A stretch of DNA of 11,093 nucleotides, taken from the NCBI GenBank assembly GCA_004292985.1, contig RDXT01000851.1, positions 1 through 11,093 on the forward strand, given 5' to 3'. A program made the position numbers and the translations under genes. This document shows, one piece after another, positions 1-6,606 of the stretch. This DNA is from Bacteroidota bacterium (lineage in GTDB: Bacteria > Bacteroidota > Bacteroidia > J057). The notes below the pieces were generated by a model. That model saw only the letters and a list, made by a program, of their open reading frames with translations. It was not told the origin of the DNA and searched no databases. Each line of letters opens with the position of its first letter. Position 1 is the stretch's first letter.

Positions 1-1482
1 CGCCTGCTGGAGGGCAGCGCTGCGCCGCTTGTGTTGCTGCCTTTGAAAGAAAAAACAGCCTCCGGCATCTGCACAGAATTGCTGGCACCCGGTCTCGACC
101 ACATCGGCGTGATGCTGCCCTATGCCCCCCTGCTCGACCTGCTGGCCCGTGAGGTGGGGCTCCCACTCGTGGCTACCAGCGGCAATATGAGCGGCTCGCC
201 CATCTTTTTCACCGACGCGCAGGCGCTGAAACACCTGGGACAGGTGGCAGATGCCTTTCTGACCCATAACCGGGACATTGTTCTGCCGCAAGACGATTCT
301 GTTATACACATAGCTGGTAATCAACCCATTATCCTGCGCCGCTCGCGGGGATTGGCACCCACTTTTTTCAACCCGCAAACAGATGCTGCGCCGCAAGGCT
401 CCGTACTCGCCCTGGGCGCCCAGCAGAAAAGTACCTTTTGCTGGCAGCAGGGAAACAATGTCTATATCAGCCCCTACCTCGGCGATATGGACAGCGCAGA
501 TACACAGGAGCGGTTTGACTATGTGCTGCGCCATTTTGAGCAATTGCTGGATACTCAGCCGCAGCAACTGCTGGCCGACAAACATCCCGGATACTATACG
601 AGCGAGCTTGCGCAGGAACTGTCAGCCCGCTGGCAGATACCCCTGCTTCAGGTGCAGCACCACAAGGCCCATGCGGCGGCGGTGCTGGGCGAGCATGGGC
701 TGAACCGGAGCCAGAAGCCTGTGATGGCTGTCGTATGGGACGGTACCGGCCTCGGCGAAGATGGCCAGATCTGGGGAGGCGAGTTTTTTATCTGCGAAAA
801 AGGCAAGATCCGGCGCTTTGCGCATCTGGGCTATTTTGATGCCCTGCTGGGCGACAAGATGCCCCGCGAACCCCGGCTTTCGGCCCTGAGCCTCTGCAAG
901 GAACTGCCGGAAGGGCACAGCCTGCTTAAACCGCACTTCAGTCCGCAGGCATGGGACCTCTACCAGCGGATGCTGGCACAGCCCGGCAGCCTGAAAACGT
1001 CCAGCATGGGGCGCTTTTTTGACGGCGTAGCCTGCCTGCTGGGTTTGCCTGCGCAGGTGAGTTTTGAAGGAGAGGCAGCGATGCAGATAGAGGCCTTGGC
1101 GCGGAGGGGCTTCCGCAAAGGAGCTATCCCGGAAGGGCTTACAGGCAGCTATCTGGGGGATAAATTACCGCTTTCGGGTACAGAAATTGCCCCTGCACAT
1201 ATCCTGAGGCCCCTGCTGGCGCACCTGCTGGCGGGCGGAGACCCGGCAGAGATAGCGGCACGGTTTCACCTCTCTCTGGTGCAACTGATCCGGGATGTAG
1301 CCCGGCAAAGCGCCTGCACGGGAATCGCTTTCAGCGGGGGCGTGTTTCAAAACACTCTCCTTATACATTTGATTAACAAGCACTTACGCACTGAATTTAC
1401 CCTGCATTTTCATCAGCAGCTTTCCCCTAATGACGAAAATATTTCCTACGGACAACTTCAGTATTTCATTCATCATCTGTAA
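1..1482 (+). CDS. hypF: Carbamoyltransferase HypF, C-terminal part (5' end outside window)
   Basis: HypF uses carbamoyl phosphate and ATP to form a carbamoyl-adenylate and passes the carbamoyl group to the C-terminal cysteine of HypE, the first step in making the CN ligands of [NiFe]-hydrogenase. The frame is open from base 1; 493 residues are present against about 750 in E. coli HypF, so the acylphosphatase and zinc-finger regions are missing to the left. Visible parts (window residue numbers): the end of the YrdC-like domain with ATSGNMSG (58-65) and RRSRG (113-117); then the Kae1-like domain from about 134 with HPGYY, the metal-site stretch HHKAH (220-224), DGTG (247-250), SMGRFFDGVACLLGL and FEGEAAM, SGGVFQN (445-451) and SPNDENISYGQ near the end. 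All are HypF signatures. The stop lies 10 bp before hypC. A GTG at 31 is not the start, because the conserved frame runs through it. Confidence 0.97.
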   Translation, partial: RLLEGSAAPLVLLPLKEKTASGICTELLAPGLDHIGVMLPYAPLLDLLAREVGLPLVATSGNMSGSPIFFTDAQALKHLGQVADAFLTHNRDIVLPQDDSVIHIAGNQPIILRRSRGLAPTFFNPQTDAAPQGSVLALGAQQKSTFCWQQGNNVYISPYLGDMDSADTQERFDYVLRHFEQLLDTQPQQLLADKHPGYYTSELAQELSARWQIPLLQVQHHKAHAAAVLGEHGLNRSQKPVMAVVWDGTGLGEDGQIWGGEFFICEKGKIRRFAHLGYFDALLGDKMPREPRLSALSLCKELPEGHSLLKPHFSPQAWDLYQRMLAQPGSLKTSSMGRFFDGVACLLGLPAQVSFEGEAAMQIEALARRGFRKGAIPEGLTGSYLGDKLPLSGTEIAPAHILRPLLAHLLAGGDPAEIAARFHLSLVQLIRDVARQSACTGIAFSGGVFQNTLLIHLINKHLRTEFTLHFHQQLSPNDENISYGQLQYFIHHL

Positions 1483-1492
1483 CCTCCTTTCT

Positions 1493-1753
1493 ATGTGTCT
1501 CGCAATTCCCGGAAAAATACAATCCATCGAAACGCTCTACGACGGCATGGTTCGCATGGCTAAGGTAGCGTTTGGCAGCATTGTCAAAGAAGCCAGCCTT
1601 GAGATGGTACCCCAGGCAAAGGAAGGCGACTATGTGCTGGTGCATGTGGGCGTGGCCATCAGCGTGGTAGATGAAGAAGAGGCGCAGAAGAGCTTCGAGT
1701 ACCTGGCCATGATAGGTGAAATTGACGAACTGATCGAACATACACAGGTGTAG
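1493..1753 (+). CDS. hypC: Hydrogenase maturation chaperone HypC
   Basis: HypC is a small OB-fold-type chaperone that carries the Fe(CN)2CO unit together with HypD and delivers it to the hydrogenase large-subunit precursor. The 86-aa product begins MCLAIPGKI, the invariant HypC N-terminus whose Cys2 binds iron after Met removal; this fixes the start at 1493 although the frame is open back to an upstream ATG at 1430 inside hypF. The middle segment (GDYVLVHVGVAISVVDEEEA) and the acidic C-terminus match the family, and the length is usual. It sits 10 bp after hypF and 5 bp before hypD, so translation is probably coupled. No purine-rich ribosome-binding site precedes it; the bases upstream read CCTCC on this strand. 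Because homologues exist for more than one hydrogenase type (HypC/HybG), the exact client cannot be told. Confidence 0.96.
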   Translation: MCLAIPGKIQSIETLYDGMVRMAKVAFGSIVKEASLEMVPQAKEGDYVLVHVGVAISVVDEEEAQKSFEYLAMIGEIDELIEHTQV

Positions 1754-1758
1754 CGACT

Positions 1759-2844
1759 ATGAAATTTATCAGTGAATTCCGCGACCCTGAGCTGGTCGAA
1801 AAATACATTACGGAGATCCGCCGCACGGTTACGCAGCCCTGGTCTATCATGGAGGTGTGTGGGGGGCAAACGCATAGCCTTGTCAAAAACGGGCTTTTGC
1901 AGTTGCTGCCGCCTGAAATCCGGATGATTCACGGGCCAGGCTGTCCGGTCTGCGTGACGCCCCTGCACCTGATTGACAAGGCCGTGCATCTGGCCATAGA
2001 TAAAGGGGTAATTCTCTGCTCATTTGGCGACATGCTGCGGGTGCCCGGTTCCCGCATGAGCCTGCTCGAAGCCAAGGCAAAAGGGGCCGATGTGCGCATT
2101 CTCTATTCCCCCCTCGAAGCGGTGAAAATCGCTGCGGAGAACCCGGCACGGGAAGTGGTCTTTTTTGCGGTGGGCTTCGAAACCACAGCCCCCGCCAATG
2201 CCCTTTCGGTCATTCATGCCCATCGCGCCGGACTGAAAAACTATTCGATCCTGGCCTCTCATGTACTGGTACCGCCTGCCATTGCGGCGGTGATGGAGGA
2301 CGAAGATGTTCGCATCCAGGCTTTTCTGGCGGCGGGACACGTCTGCGCGATCATGGGCATAGATGAATATTATCCGCTGGTGGAGAAATACCATGTGCCG
2401 GTTGTTGTTACGGGCTTCGAGCCGGTGGACCTTTTGCAGGGTATTCTCATGACTGTCAAGCAGTTGGAAGCAGGAGAGCAGCGCCTCGAAAACCAGTACA
2501 GCCGTGTGGTGCGTCCTGAAGGCAATGCCGAAGCGCGTAACATCATCGGCGAAGTCTTTGAGATCAGCGACCGCGAATGGCGGGGCATCGGCACCATTCC
2601 CGGCAGTGGCTACGAGGTGCGGGAGGCGTATGCGGCCTACGACTCCAACCGTAAATTTGACATGCCCCTCGAAAAAGCGCCCGAAAATGCCCTCTGCATT
2701 GCCGGACAAGTGCTCAAAGGCATCAAAAAGCCCCACGAATGCTCGCAGTTCGGCAAGGCCTGCACGCCCCAGAACCCGCTCGGCGCACCGATGGTCTCCA
2801 GCGAAGGGGCCTGCGCCGCTTATTACCACTTTTCCCAGTCCTGA
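1759..2844 (+). CDS. hypD: Hydrogenase maturation protein HypD (4Fe-4S scaffold)
   Basis: HypD is the iron-sulfur scaffold on which, with HypC, the Fe(CN)2CO centre is built. The 361-aa product is full length. Signatures in order: CGGQTH (residues 34-39), GPGCPVCVTP (59-68) with the CxxC pair C62/C65, a GFETTAP segment in the first Rossmann-like domain, and a C-terminal cluster region with cysteines at 313, 328, 335 and 352 (C-x6-C inside CSQFGKAC, then EGAC). The last group corresponds to the [4Fe-4S] ligands and the redox cysteines of the family. Nothing is missing. It starts 5 bp after hypC and its TGA is followed after 3 bp by the hypE ATG, the usual C-D-E order. Confidence 0.98.
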   Translation: MKFISEFRDPELVEKYITEIRRTVTQPWSIMEVCGGQTHSLVKNGLLQLLPPEIRMIHGPGCPVCVTPLHLIDKAVHLAIDKGVILCSFGDMLRVPGSRMSLLEAKAKGADVRILYSPLEAVKIAAENPAREVVFFAVGFETTAPANALSVIHAHRAGLKNYSILASHVLVPPAIAAVMEDEDVRIQAFLAAGHVCAIMGIDEYYPLVEKYHVPVVVTGFEPVDLLQGILMTVKQLEAGEQRLENQYSRVVRPEGNAEARNIIGEVFEISDREWRGIGTIPGSGYEVREAYAAYDSNRKFDMPLEKAPENALCIAGQVLKGIKKPHECSQFGKACTPQNPLGAPMVSSEGACAAYYHFSQS

Positions 2845-2847
2845 CAG

Positions 2848-3912
2848 ATGAATGCTCCCAAACTCCGCATGCAGCTCCAGTGCCCGATGCCCCAGCTCGA
2901 CTTTGATGTCATTACGCTGGGCCACGGCAGCGGCGGCCTGCTGACCCATAAATTGTTAGACAGCGGTGTATTTGACCTGCTGAAAAATGACCTGCTGAAT
3001 GAAAAACACGACGGGGCCGTTTTCGAGCTGCCTGCAGGTACCCGTACAGCTTTTTCGACCGACAGCTATGTGGTTACGCCTGTGTTTTTTCCGGGAGGGA
3101 ATATTGGCGAGCTGGCGGTGAATGGCACCGTGAATGATCTGGCTATGTGCGGAGCTGCTGCACGCTATCTTTCACTGTCCTTTATCATCGAGGAAGGGCT
3201 GAGCATGAAGGAGTTCTGGGACATATTGGTTTCGGTGAAATATGCAGCGGAAAAGGCTGGCGTACAGATCGTTACCGGAGATACCAAGGTGGTGGAGCGG
3301 GGCAAAGGCGATAAAATATTTATCAATACCAGCGGCATCGGCACCGTGCATCCCCAGGCAGCCATCAGTCAGAAGCGGGTAAAGACGGGGGATAAAATTC
3401 TCATCAGCGGGCCGATGGCCACCCACGGTGTAGCGATCATGAGCGTGCGCGAGGGTCTGGAGTTTCAGACCAGCCTCGAAAGCGATACCTGCAACCTCAA
3501 CCATACGGTACTCGCTTTGCTCGACCAGTTTGGAGAGCAGATACACCTGCTGCGCGACCCCACGCGGGGCGGCGTCGCCACCACCCTCAATGAAATCGCC
3601 CGCGATACCCAACTGGGCATCGAACTCTGGCAAAAAGACATGCCTGTGCGCGAGGAAGTGAGCAGCGCCTGCGAATTGCTGGGCCTCGACCCTTTGTATG
3701 TGGCCAATGAAGGCGTTTTTATCGCTTTTGTAGCCGCAGATAGTGCCAATGAAGTGCTTGAAGCCCTGCGGGGACTTGAATATGGAAGCGAAGCCGCCCT
3801 GATCGGCGAAGTACGTGAGGATCACCCCCGGAAAGTGATCCTGACCAGCAGCATCGGCGGGCGGCGGGTTGTAAATATGCTGGCGGGCGAACAACTGCCC
3901 CGGATTTGCTAA
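2848..3912 (+). CDS. hypE: Carbamoyl-dehydratase HypE
   Basis: HypE receives the carbamoyl group from HypF on its C-terminal cysteine and dehydrates it with ATP to a thiocyanate, which is handed to HypC-HypD as cyanide. The 354-aa protein is a PurM/AIR-synthase-like ATPase: glycine motif HGSGG (26-30), the FSTDSYVVTPVFFPGG strand with the ATP/Mg aspartate, NGTVNDLAMCGA, DPTRGGV in the second domain, and the tail LPRIC, whose terminal Cys354 is the acceptor. It is slightly longer than the usual 335-345 residues, and the extra length is N-terminal. In-frame ATGs at 2869 and 2887 would give 347 or 341 residues; 2848 was kept because it lies 3 bp after hypD. The activity-bearing residues are intact. 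Confidence 0.97.
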   Translation: MNAPKLRMQLQCPMPQLDFDVITLGHGSGGLLTHKLLDSGVFDLLKNDLLNEKHDGAVFELPAGTRTAFSTDSYVVTPVFFPGGNIGELAVNGTVNDLAMCGAAARYLSLSFIIEEGLSMKEFWDILVSVKYAAEKAGVQIVTGDTKVVERGKGDKIFINTSGIGTVHPQAAISQKRVKTGDKILISGPMATHGVAIMSVREGLEFQTSLESDTCNLNHTVLALLDQFGEQIHLLRDPTRGGVATTLNEIARDTQLGIELWQKDMPVREEVSSACELLGLDPLYVANEGVFIAFVAADSANEVLEALRGLEYGSEAALIGEVREDHPRKVILTSSIGGRRVVNMLAGEQLPRIC

Positions 3913-3922
3913 GCCTGAACAA

Positions 3923-5071
3923 ATGGATGAATTTTCGCTCAATATTACCCTGAAAAAAAGCGGCCCCCCGGGAACAGAAGGAGGCAGCGACCGGCCTCCG
4001 ATGGCCCGGCTCCTGCGCCTGCTGAAAAGCGGACCAGACAGTCCTCTGCTGGCACCAAGGGGCCTCTGCCTGACAGGAAATACCCTGCTGGTGTCCGATA
4101 CGGGGCAAAACCGGGTCTGCATCTGGAAGAATGTCGCCGAAGCCGGGCCGGACAGCGCGCCCGACCTTGTGCTGGGGCAAACTGAAACCCATCATACAGG
4201 CCGCAACGGGGGCAAAGAGGTCTCTGCCTCCTCGCTGCAATACCCCTCGGGCATCTGGTCCGACGGGCAGCGGCTGATTGTGGCCGATGCCTGGAACCAC
4301 CGCGTACTGATCTGGCATCAGATGCCCGAAGTCCAGGGGCAAGCCGCTGATGTAGTGCTGGGCCAGCCAGATTTTGAGCATAATCAACCCAATGTCTCCG
4401 GCATCGGCGCAGACCCCAGCGATACCTCTCTGAACTGGCCCTATGGCGTGCACAGCGACGGCGAAAGGCTCTGGATCGCCGATACGGGTAACCGCCGCAT
4501 CTTGTTTTTTGACCATATCCCCACCCAAAACTACGCGCCCGCGACCCAGGTGGCAGGCAAATCCAGTTTTTTTGAGCGGGACTACTCTCCTGCCGATGCC
4601 GTTTGGCCCTACTCCATCAAAATCGGGCCGCAGGGAGAGATGGCCGTCGCCGACACCCAATACTTCCGGGTGCTGATCTGGAAGCAGTGGCAACAGGCCT
4701 TCAGCCAGCCCGCCGATGTGATCATCGGTCAGGCGGACTTCGACAGCAGCGGCGCTAATCAGTATGGGCTTTATCCTCAGCCACATACCCTGAACTGGTG
4801 CTACGATACCTGCTTTTACGAAAAGGGCTTGTTTGTCGCAGATACCGGCAACAGCCGTGTACTCTGGTTTGAGCAGTTGCCCGCTGTCAGCAATGCGCCT
4901 GCCACAGACCTGATCGGCAAACGCAACTTTTTCACCGGAAGCGAAAACATAGACACCGTATCCGGCACCGAAGGTACCCTCTACTGGCCCTTCTCCCTCA
5001 GCATCGCAGGCAAACTGATGGCCGTCGCCGATACCGGAAACCACCGCATTGCCCTCTACGAACTTCCTTAG
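3923..5071 (+). CDS. NHL-repeat six-bladed beta-propeller protein in the hyp operon
   Basis: The 382-aa protein is built almost wholly of six repeats of about 57-65 residues. Each has a core of the form (A/S)D(T/A)xxxR(V/I): SDTGQNRV, ADAWNHRV, ADTGNRRI, ADTQYFRV, ADTGNSRV and ADTGNHRI, with the Asp at 59, 122, 187, 244, 307 and 370. Five repeats end in a (V/I)xG(Q/K)xxF-like turn (VLGQPDF, IIGQADF and others). The last unit stops straight after its strand, so the first about 50 residues probably close the propeller. This is the NHL pattern. There is no signal peptide or membrane segment, so the protein is predicted cytosolic. It starts 10 bp after hypE, which argues for co-transcription and a role linked to hydrogenase, perhaps as a protein-binding scaffold. 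I recall NHL proteins beside some uptake-hydrogenase clusters, but the function is unknown; no enzyme activity should be assumed. Confidence 0.87.
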   Translation: MDEFSLNITLKKSGPPGTEGGSDRPPMARLLRLLKSGPDSPLLAPRGLCLTGNTLLVSDTGQNRVCIWKNVAEAGPDSAPDLVLGQTETHHTGRNGGKEVSASSLQYPSGIWSDGQRLIVADAWNHRVLIWHQMPEVQGQAADVVLGQPDFEHNQPNVSGIGADPSDTSLNWPYGVHSDGERLWIADTGNRRILFFDHIPTQNYAPATQVAGKSSFFERDYSPADAVWPYSIKIGPQGEMAVADTQYFRVLIWKQWQQAFSQPADVIIGQADFDSSGANQYGLYPQPHTLNWCYDTCFYEKGLFVADTGNSRVLWFEQLPAVSNAPATDLIGKRNFFTGSENIDTVSGTEGTLYWPFSLSIAGKLMAVADTGNHRIALYELP

Positions 5072-5103
5072 CCCTTATCCCCGAACCTAAGTTCCTGACT
5101 ATC

Positions 5104-5727
5104 ATGCTACTCTCTTTGTTTTTCGCGCTGATCGCAGGCTTCACCCACGCGTTTGAAGCGGACCACCTTCTGGCCGTGAGCAGCATCGTTACCCGGCGCA
5201 ACACCCTGCTGATGGCAGTCAAAGATGGCATAGCCTGGGGCCTGGGCCATACTTCGACGATTTTTGGCATCGGCCTGCTGATTATTGTGGGGAAGGTAGC
5301 CATGTCGGAAAGCACGTTTCACTATTTCGAAGCGGGCGTGGGCCTGATGCTGATCGTATTGGGGACATTTCGCCTCATCCGGGTGCTGCTCAACCGCGAC
5401 GCAGAGGAGATCATCCATCACGAAGGGCACAGCCACGGGCACCGGCTGGCCTATGGCGTAGGTCTCATTCACGGGCTGGCGGGCAGCGGTTCGCTGGTTC
5501 TGCTGGTGATGAGCCAGATTCCGGGAAGGCTTGCGGCAGTAGCCTATCTGCTGGTATTTGGTCTGGGGTCTGTCGCAGGAATGCTGCTGGCATCGGGTGT
5601 TTTCAGCCTCCCTTTTTCCAAAAACATGGCTCCGCGCTATTCTTTTCGCCTGCTGCTGACACTTCTCTCCTCCCTGCTTTGTGTGGGTTTTGGAGGCAGG
5701 GTTATGTACGAAAATCTTTTTTCATGA
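5104..5727 (+). CDS. Probable nickel/cobalt transporter, UreH/NiCoT-like membrane protein
   Basis: The 207-aa product is a polytopic inner-membrane protein with about six hydrophobic segments (roughly 1-17, 42-62, 74-96, 117-137, 143-168 and 181-199). Near the N-terminus HAFEADH (15-21) is the HX4DH metal-selectivity motif of the NiCoT/UreH group. GLGHTSTIF (47-54) and GLIHGLAGSGSL (120-131) are the other conserved helices. A His-rich cytosolic loop, HHEGHSHGHR (105-114), lies in the centre and probably handles metal. UreH-type proteins accompany urease; here the position 32 bp after the NHL gene in a hyp operon suggests nickel supply for [NiFe]-hydrogenase. The length fits the short UreH/HupE-like members better than the 330-aa classical NiCoTs. 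Cobalt cannot be ruled out as substrate, since a B12-dependent enzyme is encoded nearby. Its TGA overlaps the next ATG. Confidence 0.82.
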   Translation: MLLSLFFALIAGFTHAFEADHLLAVSSIVTRRNTLLMAVKDGIAWGLGHTSTIFGIGLLIIVGKVAMSESTFHYFEAGVGLMLIVLGTFRLIRVLLNRDAEEIIHHEGHSHGHRLAYGVGLIHGLAGSGSLVLLVMSQIPGRLAAVAYLLVFGLGSVAGMLLASGVFSLPFSKNMAPRYSFRLLLTLLSSLLCVGFGGRVMYENLFS

Positions 5728-5945
5728 CAGAGATTCCACATCTGACACCCCGCGAGGCGCTGCTGCATGCGCTGGCGGTATTTGAGATTCCCGTCCGGGA
5801 GGACCGGGGGCACCTGATCGAGGTGGATATAGATTACAGCATCGAAATCGAGCCTAACGGTCTGTATAAATTGCGCTCAGATGGTAGCGTTATCGCGCCT
5901 TTTTCTGATCTTGAGGAATTGTGTATGTTTATCCGGATGGGATAA
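5724..5945 (+). CDS. Unrecognised 73-aa cytosolic protein, translationally coupled
   Basis: I do not recognise this protein. It starts at the ATG of an ATGA overlap with the transporter stop, a strong sign of coupling and the reason for choosing this start over an upstream in-frame ATG at 5679. The product is 73 aa and acidic, with no signal or membrane segment. An N-terminal helix (TPREALLHALAVFEI) is followed by alternating short strands (HLIEVDIDYSIEIEPNGLYKL, then DGSVIAPFSD) and a last helix (LEELCMFIRMG), which suggests a compact alpha-beta-alpha fold. The pattern resembles small adaptor or regulatory domains more than enzymes, since no catalytic set of residues stands out. It lies between a nickel-transport gene and a nuclease gene 19 bp downstream, so a link to either, or to hydrogenase, is only suggested by position. 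Confidence 0.7.
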   Translation: MTEIPHLTPREALLHALAVFEIPVREDRGHLIEVDIDYSIEIEPNGLYKLRSDGSVIAPFSDLEELCMFIRMG

Positions 5946-5964
5946 TTTTCAGAAGGTATTACCC

Positions 5965-6525
5965 ATGAACGAAAAGCGCGAATTGCTGGTAGCAGCCTTG
6001 TCGCTGAGCGAGTCTCAGCCCGGCAATTATGCCCTGATTCTGGAGGAGACGGAGACCCGGCGGCGCATACCGATCATCATTGGAGCAGCTGAGGCTCAGG
6101 CGATTGCTGTGGCGATGGAGCAGATGCAGCCCCTTCGCCCGCTTACGCATGACCTGTTTAAAAGCACCCTCGAAGGCCTGGGCGCGACCCTCCAGGAGGT
6201 GATGATCCACGCCATGACCGACGGCATTTTTTATTCAGAAATCAAATTGCTGCGCCCCGGCGGGGAGATACTGGCCCTCGACGCACGTCCCTCTGACGCC
6301 ATCGCCCTCGCAGTGCGCATGCAGGCCCCCATTTATACCTACGAGCATGTGATCGGCGAAGTGGCAATCTGGGTCGAGACCCTCCAGACCCGCCTGAAAA
6401 AAGGCTCTCTCGCCGCCTATACCCTCGAAGAGCTGGAAGAACTCCTTCAGAAGGTCATCGCCAAAGAAGACTTTGAAAGTGCCCTGCGGATACGGGATTA
6501 TATTGAGAAGCGGCGGGGGGAGTGA
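5965..6525 (+). CDS. DUF151 bifunctional nuclease-family protein with UVR tail
   Basis: The 186-aa product has a BFN (DUF151) domain at about residues 1-135: the opening strand with SLSES, LILEETETRRRIPIIIG (25-40), EAQAIAVAME (43-52), the THDLFKSTLEGLG helix and DARPSDAIALAVR (106-118), the most conserved stretch of the family. Residues 154-184 (LEELEELLQKVIAKEDFESA and onward) form a UVR motif, the short helical hairpin found in UvrB and UvrC. This two-part layout is common in Bacteroidota. Plant and mycobacterial members have been reported to cleave DNA and RNA, but the cellular task in bacteria is not well defined. ATG 5965 is chosen because it begins the conserved MNEKRELLVA part and falls 19 bp after the previous gene; an in-frame ATG at 5881 would overlap that gene by 65 bp. 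It is the last gene of the hyp string. Confidence 0.9.
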   Translation: MNEKRELLVAALSLSESQPGNYALILEETETRRRIPIIIGAAEAQAIAVAMEQMQPLRPLTHDLFKSTLEGLGATLQEVMIHAMTDGIFYSEIKLLRPGGEILALDARPSDAIALAVRMQAPIYTYEHVIGEVAIWVETLQTRLKKGSLAAYTLEELEELLQKVIAKEDFESALRIRDYIEKRRGE

Positions 6526-6606
6526 GGAAATATTCTCCGTAATTCATTTTTTTGTTTTCCTCCGTACCTTTCGGGGCTGCTGTATGGCTAACTAATCTGA
6601 AACCTT
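6526..6606 (+). promoter_or_regulatory. 81-bp gap; possible end of the hyp operon and weak promoter
   Basis: This is the first real break in the plus-strand string. TACCTTTC at 6565-6572 resembles the Bacteroidota -7 box (TAnnTTTG) in seven of eight places, but the nearest TTTG (6551-6554) is only 10 bp upstream, too close for the usual -33 element, and no better one is seen. GAGGAAA (6524-6530) and TTTCCTC (6556-6562) can pair around a T-rich loop, which could be a weak terminator for the nuclease gene. Both readings are tentative. Confidence 0.22.

Noticed and set aside
2020..4122. Two long minus-strand frames opposite hypD, hypE and the NHL start
   Set aside because: Both overlap fully recognised Hyp genes and have low-complexity, motif-free translations.
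3719..5044. Minus-strand open frame of 441 codons opposite the NHL gene
   Set aside because: The plus strand has six regular propeller repeats, so it is the coding strand; the antisense frame inherits a false periodicity from those repeats and crosses the end of hypE.
6551..6572. Full Bacteroidota promoter TTTG...TACCTTTC before the 536-aa gene
   Set aside because: The two parts are only 10 bp apart, about half the usual spacing, so only the -7-like box is mentioned and at low confidence.
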